Shown here in pieces: positions 24,465-36,400 of a DNA stretch of 64,000 bases (position 1 is the first letter of the stretch; every line of letters starts with the position of its first letter). Made by a program: the position numbers and the translations under genes. The notes below the pieces were generated by a model that was given only the letters and a program-made list of their open reading frames with translations, was not told the DNA's origin and searched no databases. The stretch is from NCBI GenBank assembly GCA_017311185.1, contig JAESUZ010002594.1, forward strand, positions 434,001 to 498,000, written 5' to 3'. The DNA comes from Proteles cristata cristata. Lineage: Eukaryota > Chordata > Mammalia > Carnivora > Hyaenidae.

Positions 24465-27400
24465 CTGAAAGACAGTAGGAGACACTGGGCACCCCCTGTC
24501 ACCCATCCTGCACACAGCCACCCCCAACGTTCGCCCCTGGGGTTCCACACTTCAGGGCTGGCTGATGTCTTGCTTCTCATGCTTTGAAATGGTAACTGTC
24601 AGCGACATCCAAGAGAGAAGAGGGGGAGTGTACGGCTGCTTGGGGCAGGGGTGAGGAGAAAACAGGGAGCACTCTAACGGGTGAGGAGTGGGTGTAGCTG
24701 TGAGTCTTGTTTTTTTCCAAAGTCTGCGATCTTTTTGTGAATCTCCTGGAAACAAAGTCCCTCTCCCTGGAAATAAGTACTTACTACATACTCATGACCT
24801 TGACAAACAGTTTCAGGGGTCCGTACGCCTCTAGAGGCCATTCATGGACCTACTTGGGGCTGTGCTATCAGGCTCTCCTCTGATCTGGATGGAAGGTGGC
24901 TCCGGTGGAGAACGGGTCAGGTTAGAGCCTGAGAGCCCAAGACAGATTTACAAGAGCCTCGCCCTGGCCTCGGCCCTAGACGCTTCCTTCCCACAGTACT
25001 GTCCTTGCTTCCCCCCGGCCCCGTGAGCACTCACTCACCTGCCCGGGCTCTCCGTCTTGGCCCAGGTCTGGGTGCTGAAGTTGCCATGACTGACCTGCTT
25101 TTCGATCAGGTGCTCCATCCGGTCATGCATCTCTAGATTCTGAAATACAAGTTGTGGGGTCAGACTTGGCCATTTTTGGGCTTACACGTGTGATGTCTAA
25201 CTAGATCATTCTGGTCTCTCCACCTATTTGCACTGTCGCCGCAGCCCGACCACACGTACCCTCCCCGCCCCCACCTTCACCGCCCAGATCGCCTGCAGGT
25301 CCCAGTCCTGCCTCCTCCTATGGGGACTGTGTGCTGCACTGACGGTCCCCTGCTGTCCCCTCCACACGCTTCCTGTACACAGTCTCTTGTAGTCCACTGA
25401 GATAGTCACCTGCCTTGGTCCATATGCTTTAATATAAGATATCCTTAGGTCTTCATTTTTCCCCTAATGAAGTATAGCTGACACACAGGCCACCTTAGTT
25501 TTAGGTGTAAACCACAGAGATTTCCCAGCCCCAGCCCTATGTGTTCCATCCTGGGTGTCACACAAGGCCGTCCCCGTAACATGGACTATATTCCTTATGC
25601 TATAAAGTCTTTTGTTTTCTTTTTTTAAAACATATTTTATCTCTAAATCTAAAGTGCAAATTCTGGAGAGAAACAACCCAGCCTCCCGTTTCTTTCTATC
25701 TCCCCCACTGCACACACAGGTCTTCACACGGTGCCTGGAAAGCAGTTTTTGGGGGTCGGTGGAAGGGTGGAAATTAAATGCAGAACTTGGGAGCTGATCA
25801 AGGCCGTCACCCTAGGCACGGAGAAGACCCCCCCTACGGAGGCTGCCTCCTTCATGGTCCAGCTCTGCTGGCTGCCCCTTCGCTCCACCTTGGGCACGGG
25901 GCTCACGCCGTGCTGACGTGTCCCTCTGGAGGAGGCACAGGCTTGCACTGGACTCGACGGAACTGAACGCCAGCAGTCTTCCAATATGCACGTCTGAGCG
26001 GCAGCCAGACAGGAGGAAGACCCCCGGGATCCCTCCCTCCCTTGGTGCGGTCCTGTCTCCAAGGGCCTGCCCCCTTCCCAGGGCTGCTCAGGCACACACC
26101 TCTGCCTCCAGGTAGGCAATTTTCTCCTTGAGCTCCTGGATGGTGTTGTCCTTTGACTGGACCACAGCTTTTGAATTCTGGAGCTGCAAAGATGGGGGGA
26201 CAACAGGGCTCATTTTGAAATGACTCCGTGCACATGCATCGAACTTCGCCCTGCTAGGTGAGCCAGCAGACGCAAGGCCGACTTCTGCAACCCTCCCATG
26301 ACTTGCTTAGCTTGCTTTCTTTTTAATGTTTATTTTTGAGAGAGAGAGAGCAGAAGCAGGGGAGGGGCAAAGAGGGAGAGGAATAGAGAATCTGAAATGG
26401 GCTCGGCACCAACAGCAGAGAGCCCGATGTGGGGCTAGAACTTGCGAACTGCAAAGACCATGACCCGAGCTGAAGTCGGACGCTTAACCAACTGAGCCAT
26501 CCAGGTGCTGCCTGCTTTTCTATAAAAGCCTCATTTCAGTCAATATTGAGCTCTTGATTACCCCAGGTGTGTGGGGGGGGGAGTGAAAAGAACACCATTT
26601 TGATGATCCAAAATCATAAAGGACTCAAAACCCATTCCGTTTGATGTTGGCAAATACAAATTATTTATTCATTCAAGTTATATTTCGGGGCACCTAGGTG
26701 GCTCAGTCGGTTAAGCGTCTGACTCTTGATCTCAGCTCAGGTCTTGATCTCAGGGCTGTGAGTTCAAGCCCTGTGTTGGGCTCCGCACTGGGCATGAAGC
26801 CTACTTAAAAACATTTTTTTTTGAGGGCTTACCACGTGACAGGCTCTGTTCGAGACACTGGGAAAGAGTAATGGACTAGCCAGGAAAACCCCGGCCCTCA
26901 TAGAGCTGACATGCAACAATTATGTCCACCCAGTTAGGGGGTTTTAAGTCCTCAAACAGTTCTGCAAAAAATGGCATGTCCTGGACTCTGCTACCCTAAA
27001 ACTGAGGTAGAGGAAGGCAGGAAATCTGCCGCGAGGTACAAAGGTGGAGAAGCTACACACACAGATAAGTGAGTATACCGTGACCTTACTTTTTATTTAC
27101 CAACTCTCTTCAAAGCATAAAAGAGACGAGCCTCTTCTTTTTTCCCCATTGGAAAGCAGAAGGCAAATGGCCAAGAACGAGGGGAATGATGTGAGAAGAG
27201 CGAATCCCAATCAATCGCCCAGACCTAGTGGTCGGCAGCCGTGAACGTTTTATAGGAGCTTTGGGAACAGAGGCCAAGCTCCCTGGGAAAGTGAGCAGCA
27301 AAAGCATGGACAGGAGTGAGGGCTGGGCTCGACGTGGTGACTTTCCGGGGGCAGCTGGCCCTGCTCACCTGCTCTATCATCTGCCGGACTTTCCGCTGCT

Positions 27401-30400
27401 GGCTCTTCAGCATGTCGTCCAAGTGGTGGATCTTCTCCCGCAACCCAGCCACCTCCTTCTCCAGGTGAGCCGCCCTAGGCATCAAGACCAGAAGCTGAGG
27501 CAAAGGGAGAGGATGCTTTCTCTCTACCCAGTCACAGGAAGCACCGTAGGCCTGAGCGCTTACGTGAACCGGACCCCTGCTGCCCGACTCCCCAGTGGTC
27601 TGCCCAGAGGAGGAGATGCTGGGACAGCATGGAACAGCACAGCAGAAGCACCACAAGAGATCAGCTACCAGGCTCAGCAAGGGGAAGTTACACAGGAAAG
27701 CTCCAGACGGCACAACTAGACCTGCGAGGAAGCAGTCCTCACGCTAACACAGGATGGACTTTCTCAGCATGGAAGTGCCAGAAAGTGCGCTGCCTCGTGT
27801 GTGATGAGCCCCTTGTTCCTGGAAAGATTCAGGTGGGAGCCGGGAATGTGATACCTAATGCCATCAAGCTGTTGGAAAGGGCTTGAGGTCAAGAGAGAGA
27901 TAAGATTTAAGGGTCCTAAAAGCCCCTTCACAGAAGTAAGTATGTTCCCAAGTCCCTGATTCCCAGGCAGCGCTATTTCCTCCACCTCTTCCAAACCGGC
28001 CCAAGATGCCAGGGGTCAGGCAGCTGGGCAGGGTGTCTAGGAGTTCAGACCTCTGAGGGGGTGGGTACCATACACTCCGAGCCTCCCCCAATGTCCTCCC
28101 TCAAACAATCGAAGAGTCCGCATCAGCCCTCCGGCCCTGTTTCTCAGGCTCCTTCTGTCAACAAAATCAGCCTTTACGATGCATAGCTATCGCTGCCGTT
28201 CCCAAAGCTCTGTTTTGGATTATCTGGGTCTTTTTTTTCCTGGCTGCTTCCTCTCCGCTGCCTGCCACAAGCATCACGGAGAAAAGACGGAGCGCGGAGT
28301 CACTGAGAGCAATTCTATGAAGTCGAGCACAAAAGGAGGCGACCACAAAGCATCTGCACTTCCCACGCCTAGACTAGTTACCCTAGAGCTTACTCCGGAG
28401 GAGAGGAGACGCCCCCAGCTGGTGGAGGGGCCCAAGGAGGCGAGGGTCCTGTTTTCACAGACCTGGGGTTCCTGAGTAGGCGTCCCTGTGATGGCTGTTG
28501 GACTTATGAGGATCCAACTCGTACCATGGAGAACAGACCCGATGTGCTGGCACTAACTTTGAGATCTTAACTGCCAGCAACATCCAGAGTTTTCCAATTC
28601 TTGAAGGTCCAGAACGACCCAGTCTGCGCTCTATCCTGTTTCACTGGCCTGGGGCCTCGGATTTGTGATCAGAGGGAATCTGGAAAACCCTCTAACTTGG
28701 GAGTGGAAGGACCCCAGAGACCCCAATAGGCCACTGCTCACGGGTGGATTTCGGCGTGAGCGGCCTCAAGTGACAGAATGCTCAGCCAATTCACGAGGCT
28801 GCTCGCTGTTTCTCAATGGAATGCTGAGTGAGGAAGTTTTTTGACTTTTCCCTCCAATAACGTCCCCTCATCCCTGTCCTGGGGGGAGGGAGCCGTGGGG
28901 CAGTGACCCCAAGTCCACATCCAGGGAGAGAACCAGTGGAATAAGGTGCCACGGGGCGCAGCAGGCACCAGACCAGCTCTCACTCGCCCTTGGCTCGGAC
29001 ACCATGAAAGCATCTTCTTTGGTTCTGACTCTACAGAAAAGGAGCTCCCCAGAGGTGGCAGGCTCCCCGGCAGCAGTGCCCTGGGTGGGGCCCTACCCTG
29101 AGCAGCCGCACCATGACTCACAGCGGGAAGGCCTGACGTCAGCTCCAGATTCCTCCCTGGCTCTGGCTGCGGCTCTGGCTGCGGCCCACCCTCCACCGCC
29201 TGCACCCCCACTTCGCGGTGAACTCGGGGCCTTACTTTTCTCGTTCTGTTTGGCAGTCAGTGCTCTTGATCTGAAGCTCCTCCAAGGCGGTCTCCCCTTC
29301 CCTCAGCTTCACCAGTAAGGCTTGGTGCTCCTGGATGGGCCAAGGGAAGAAAATGTAGGCTGAGTTCTCGGCAGCGGTTTCTGTGTTTGGGTGAGAGGGG
29401 CCCGAGGGCTCGGGCTCAGCACCCGCCGGGCCTGGACAGTTTCCAAGGAGCAGCAGGCCAAGCTGGTTTGATGGGGTGCCCTCCCCTGTCAGGAGAACCC
29501 TTCCCTCCCTCTGCGCACGGAAACTTCCCAGCCCCACCCAGCTGCCCGGACGGGGAGTCTGTGGCCTCTGTCAGATGGGCCCACCCACCGGCTGTGGCCG
29601 CTGGTCCCCAGTACACCAGGCCCCATGGCTCCTTAACAACAGTCTTCAAAAGCCCATAAAGGGCAGCTGTACAGAAGCCCACTGAAATGGAAATGGGTTC
29701 AACTCTCGTCAGCTGGGGCTGAGTCTTGCTCCTTAAAGGCTGAAAGGTTCTTGAAGGTACTTGCTGAGGAAACCATGAAGTGTGCTTTTCTGGAGCCAGT
29801 TGGTCAGAAAAGCAGAGTGTGCCCGCAGCCGTCAATCCCGGGAGCGGCCCCTATGCCCAGCCCAGGAGAGGACTCCCATGGGTCACCTCCTGCATGCCGA
29901 GCAAGCGTTTCTGCAGCTCTCCAACATCCGCCTCCTTTTGCTGTGCTCTGTCCTCCGCTCTCTGAAGGGCCACTTGGCTCTGTTCTGCTTCTCTCTGGTA
30001 CTGGCTGAGTGTGACCTAGGGCAGGATGGGGACGGAGGAAGGGGGTGGAGGAGAAAGGGCAAACATGGGTAAAAAACCTTGGGAGAGAACCCAGGACGCT
30101 GGGCGTGGTGATAGTCACAAAACAGAGCCAACCTACCCAGTGGTGGGAACGACCCAAGGAGCACCTCCCCTGCAGCAGGTGCTACGGACCAAGGGCATCC
30201 CCCTTCTAAGAAACCGTGGGCAGGGGGCTGCAGCTGTTGGCACTTTCTGGCCTCAGGCTTTTACTCAGGACACTTTTCCGTTCAAGCTTTGAAACCCAGA
30301 GCTAACAGACCGTTCCACGTATGGTCACGACCAACAAGTACTTCACAATGGCTCTTAGTGTAGAAATTTCTTTCCAAAATCCATAGTCTGGTGGGTGCTA

Positions 30401-33400
30401 CAGCCTCGATGCCCCCTCCCTCCTGCTGTGCACCAAGAGGGTAGGGAACAACTGGCTGCCAAACCAGTACGTCATCCAACAAATCATCCAAAGTGTGGAA
30501 TCTGAAATGGATGCCATGAACTCCTCTACTGCACTGCCACTTGGTTCTGGGACCAAACTAACCTCAGCACGTCCCTGGGGTCCCGACCATTTAGGATAGA
30601 AAACCCACATCCTAAATTGATCACTGAGAAAAATACAGGGGATCTGACATTTCTAAAACCCTTCGGAGTAACAAATATACTTATGTATCTTACCACGCTC
30701 AATCCACACACCACACCGGTGAGACATCTCCACTGCCCCCTTTTTATAAAAGTTGGAACCGATACTTAGGGAGGTTAAATTAATGGCTCAAATAACTGAT
30801 CGTCTCTAAAGGCAATTGATCATCCCCTGTGCCTTCCTCCTCCCTCTCAATATCCCTCTCAAAAATTCTCTTAGTCCCATGAAAGAGAAGCGTTCAGGCT
30901 GGCCTTCCTCCCACCACCGGCTCCTGGCAGGCCTGGGCAGGGTATAATCCTATCATTACATTATTTATGATATAGAAATACTTTACATGTAGATGAACAA
31001 GAGCAGATAATAACAGTTGGTTAATCTTACACAGAAGCCTAGTGTTTGCCCACTGTACCTCATTTTATACTCAAAGAATTTTCTGGAAAGTATGGAAGAC
31101 CTCACACACTTTGATTTATTTATTTATTTATTTATTTACTTTTTATTTTTTTGAGAGAGTGAGCAAGCACACAGCAGGGGAGGGACAAAGAGAGAGGGAG
31201 AGAGAGAATCTTATGCAGGCTCCATGCTCAGCACAGAGCCTGATGTACGGCTCGACCTCACCACTGTAAGACTGTGACCTAAGCCAAAATCAAGAGTCGG
31301 ATGCTTAACCGATTGAGCCACCCAGGTTCCCCTTCTCACACTCTTTTAATAGTGGAGAGCTTTCACTCTCCACAGACTTCTGTGCTTTTTAAATCTTCCA
31401 TCATAATAATTTAGTATTACTTTCGTAACCATAATTGAGATACTCGTTCAATATCACAAAGCTCTCACAAAGTCAAGACTTCAAGTCCTCTGACTCCACG
31501 GGCACGGATCTTTCTACAACTACACTGTTCCACCTGCTCATCTGTTCCACACTTTCTTAAAAAATTTTCTTATGTTTATTTATTATCGAGACAGAAACAG
31601 AGCATGAGTGGGGGAGGGGCAGAGAGAGAGGGAGATACAGAATCCAAAGCAGGCTCCAGGCTCTGAGCTGTCAACGCACAGCCCGACACGGGGCCCGAAC
31701 CTACTGAGCCGTCCAGGCGCCCCTCATCCAGTCCACACTTAAGTACCCACCACCTTACACTGGACATGAGGATGCAGTGTGACCTTGACCACAACAGTCC
31801 TTGCCCGCATGGTGCCTGGGGCCCAGGAATTCTTACTGTGGCCCTTAGAGAAACGACTGAGTTTCCTGTTACCCCAGACCAACTCCACCACCCAACTTCA
31901 ACACAGAACCAGTGCCCAGCCTAGAAGAGCAAACACCATGAATGTCCAGGGATGGGAAAAACAGACAGGGGAGTGACCAGGCCTCAAAGCCTCGCCTTTC
32001 CCATGGACGGCACCCAGCCAGAAACACATAAGGCCCTGGCTAAGTCACCGGCACTTGTATCTAGCAGCCCAACCCTTGGGGCACCTTCTCCCCAAACCCC
32101 AAATCTCACCTCAAAAGCCACACGGTCTGACTGGTGTCGCCGCTCAGCCTCCTGAAGCTTGACAAGCAGGTCCTGCACAGTCTTCCTCAGGCTCTCAACA
32201 TCTTCATTCACACAGGGGTCTACCTGCAGTCACAATGGGGAAGACAAGGTGAGCCACCGTGTCTGTGTAAGAGAAGGTCCCCATGGCACATACTGGGGCA
32301 CAGACTAGCCTCCTATCACTCACTCAAAGGAGAGTCAGTCTTAGCCACCTGGGGGGTTGGGAGCTGATCACACAAAAATGCTCTCTCCATGTCCTAAGGA
32401 ACTCAAGTAGCCTCAAATCATCTGACGATTTTAGACACACTCAGTACTTTCAATGCATGTATCAACTGATTAACAGGAATCCTCACATGCGTGGCCTGCT
32501 TCCAGCAGACCAGAGCTCTCAAAGTAGGGACCTCCGCCCCCTTTAGACTACAGCACCCCAGGCAGGGACTGCACCATACCCACCACGAGGGGCACTTCCC
32601 AAAGGCACCTCTTTTGCTCTTCTCTGCATCTGGCTCGGAGATTAGCACATACCGGTCACTGACGAGAGCGCAGGTTTAGAGCAAGAACGCCCAGTGAGCC
32701 CAGAATCCCATTCCAAGTGGGAAACAGCTGCCACTGAGTCTCTCCCCGGACACACCCAGTTGTGGGCTGGTGGCTGGCGCTGAGCTGGCATGTGGGGTCT
32801 TGTCCCCACCTCTGCTGCACAGGCGCCAGGAAAACTCTCTGCCTGCCTCACACAGTGGGAGGTAGAGACACCTGTAAACCCAGGTACGGAGCTCTCAGCC
32901 GGGAGGGGGTGACAGCGTCCCAGCCCCTGTAAACCCGGGCATGGAGCTCTCAGCTGGGAGGGGTGACAGGATCCCAGGGGCTGTGCTATCACTGAGTCCG
33001 GGAGGGGCCTTCATTTCTCTGTGCAGCAGGAGAAGACTCCTCACCAGGACCACGCCCGGCCTTACAGGCTGCCTCAAAAATACGACAATATCCGCTAGGC
33101 TTAGAGCTTGTGAGAAGGAGTTGAACAAACAGTCCCAGGTGTTATTATGACCCAGTGCCAGAGCATATCTGCCAAGTATGGTGATTCAGGAGAAGGGAAA
33201 AGATCCAAATTGCACCTCTAACGTGAGCAGCTAGCATCACAACACGCCAAAGCCTAGCCATCAAGTTATCCAGTCAACAACCCTGTCTGTCCCTGAGCTG
33301 CTGGGCAGGGGAGAGAGATTTCAAAGGCTCCTGGCAACATCACTACTATGTGTTTATTTCAGATGCCGCTCTTAGAAGACTATTTAACGACATGGAAAAT

Positions 33401-36400
33401 GTTCACGGTGTGGTATGAAGATAAAAAAGGCAGTTATTAAAACTAGTAGAAGTTAGAAGCCCAATAGATTTAAACACAATGTGGATAGACCCAAGGAACA
33501 TGGTGTTGGCCTAAAGGGAAAAGATAAAGTATAGCACAAATCCATTATGAAAACTGAAGACACACTTACAGGATTATTGAAATCATACACCGAATATATT
33601 AGAGTTGGGGAGGAGAGAGGCAAAGAAAACCAAAACAAAACATGAGGGGCCTTTATGAGATCAGAGATGATAATGTATCCTGGATTTTAAGACATTACGT
33701 AGAAAATATAAAATCTTTAAAAAAAACAAGAAAGAAAAATACACTAGAACATTGGCACTCAGCTTTGGCTAAATATTAGAATCACTTGAAGGGTTTTTAT
33801 TGTTGTTGTTGTTAAGTACTTTCCATACCCAATGTGGGGCTCGAACTCACAACTCTGAGATGAAAAGTTACCTGCTCTACCCACTGAACCAGCCAGCTGC
33901 CCCCTGAAGAGATTTCCAAAGTCCTGATGACCAGCCCACATATCGGGTCAATTAAATTACAATCTCTAGGGCAGGTACCAGCCTTGTCTCCTTTAAAACT
34001 CCCAAGGCCGGGGTGCCCTGCTGGCTCAGTCGGTTAGGCATCCAACTTTGGCTTAGGTCATGATCTTATGGTTTATGAGTTTGAGCCCCGTGTCGGGCTC
34101 TGTGCTGACAGCGTGGAGCCAGCTTTGGATCCCATCCCAATCCCTCTCTCTGCCCCTCCTCCACTTGTTCTCTCTCTCTCAGAATAAATAAACTTAATAA
34201 AAACAAATTTAAAAAAAGCTTGCAAGCCCATTTCAATCAGCAGTGAAGGCTAAGAGTACTGCTCTAAAAGAATCCATTCACTTCAACCTGTTAACAGGGA
34301 TCCTTTGACGGAGGACTGGAGAAGGAAGAAATGTTTTTTTATAGTTTATTTATTTTTGAGACAGAGAGAGACAGAGCACGAGTAGGAGAGGGTCAGAGAG
34401 AGAGGGAGACACAGAATCCGAAACAGGCTTCAGGCTCTGAGTTGTCAGCACAGAGCCCGACGTGGGGCTCGAACCCACGAACCATGAGATCATAACCTGA
34501 GCCAAAGTCGGACGCTCAACTGACTGAGCCACCCAGGCGCCCCTAGGAAGAAATTGATTTGTGTGTTTCCAGTACTCCTCTATTTAGTACGACAGAAAGA
34601 ACACTAATTAAGGCATCAGGGAGGACGATAGCCTGCCTCGTGGCCAAGACGCAGTGGCCGCTGTTTCCCAGTTACCCCCTTACTCACCTCGGGTGGACTG
34701 CTGTACAGGCCCGTGGGGCTTGGATTTAATCCGTTTGGCTTTTCCAGCACCACCTGTTCAAAGAAAAATAAAATCGGTAGCACAAACAGCCCAAACAACC
34801 AACTTTGAAACATCAATTTCCTAAGCTCTCCAACCTTTGGAAAAAAGAGGCGGAGTAGAGAAAGAAGGAAGAAGAGAAGGAAGAAGTGATGGAAGAGAAA
34901 GAAGAGAAGGCAGGCAGGAGAAAAGGAAGGCAGGAAGGGAAACGCGACTTCAAGTGCTCTGTGGGAAGTGGAGAGGAGAGGCGTTGAGAGGCCTGTGTGG
35001 CCGCGGAGGGGGGATGAAGGGAGCCTCAGGCTGACAGCTTGCGGCTGACAGGAATGCGTGCAGGCCGGCCCCTGCAGGCCCAAGAGATTCAGGCAGTGCC
35101 TGCCACCCACACAGAGTCTCCCGGCCTCCGTGGGGATCCTGACAAGGTCTGACAAAGCATCAAGCAACAGGCGACGCGGCATTTGCTGCCCTTCTTTCCA
35201 ACCCGAAGCCCAATGATGCATCACGCGGCTGCTGGCTGTGCAAACAGGGCCCTGGAGGCTTGGGCCAGGCTCCGAGCACCTCGGGTTCTGACCCACCTGA
35301 CCAGGCGCCTCCCAATAGCCAGAGGCAAGCTCGGGCCGTTGGGGGGGGCGGGGGGGGTGTCCCACCTTCAGCCACGGCAAACTGAATCAAGGGGACTCAC
35401 CACACAAGTCTAGCGCACGCTCACGCCAAAGAGGGACAGGGACGCTGCTGCCACTAGCTGGTCGTTGTTTCCCTCGGGAGGGGTGGGGATGAAGGTGGGG
35501 GCTGTGGGAGGAACCCCCCGCCACTCCAACCAAATGCAAGTGAAGGAGTCAGGACTCGGAATCTAAAGGAGGACAAAGGTGAAATGGAAGAGACGGGTCT
35601 CTCCTGAGGACACTTCCAGCCTCCAATTTTAGAAAAGCTGAAAGCAGGATCCCAGGTTTATCCATCCATTTCAGGTGCTTTCCAGTAGGTTCAGTGTGAC
35701 ATTTCCTGATGACCTTCTGCATCCCAGACCCCATGCTGTGTGTGGGGACCCTGACACAAGGGTGGGGGGAACCCTCAACTCCAGGAGCTCCCGATGAAGA
35801 TGGCTACTTACACAAATAACAGACCAGGACTGAGAGCTTCTAATTCCCAGCATGGGCGTCACCCCAATTACACAAGGCCAGCTTGGGAGAAGTTTGGATT
35901 TATAGCTAACTGTCTGCTCTACAAGGCACTGCAAAAATACTGTTCACAGGCGAGCGCCTAGGTGGCTCCGTTGGTTGGGAGTCTGACTTTGGCTCAGGTC
36001 ATGATCTCACGGTTTGTGGGTTCGAGCCACTTGTCGGTCTCTGTGCTGACAGCTTGACCCTGGAGCCTGCTTTGGATTGTGTCTCCCTCTCTCTCTCTGC
36101 CCCTCCCCCGCTCATGCTCTGGCTCTCTCTCTCTCTCAAAAATAAATGAATGTTAAAAAAAATTAAAACAAACTGATCACAGAATCCTTCCAGAGAAGAG
36201 GTTTTGTCATAACAGTAGTTGAACTTGCATAAATTCCACTTTGTGCACAGTGTTGGGGACAAAGGCACCTTGCACGTGGGCTGGCACGTGTGGACGCCGG
36301 TGCCCAGCTGCTGACGAGCCCTTATGCGGTCGCGAGCACTCCGAGAAGCCAGCACTGCCTTGCTCTCCTTTCCTGGCCCTGCTGGGAGACTCGGCCGCCG

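Larger units (their letters stand above)
30016..32109 (-). other. TUFT1: TUFT1 intron 7
   Basis: 2.1 kb; carries two minus-strand SINEs and a MIR-like stretch. The remainder (30016-31100) is single-copy looking. Confidence 0.85.

Noticed and set aside
27225..27713. 162-codon minus-strand frame as an independent gene
   Set aside because: Only 27369-27474 is coding (TUFT1 exon 10); the rest is intron kept open by chance.
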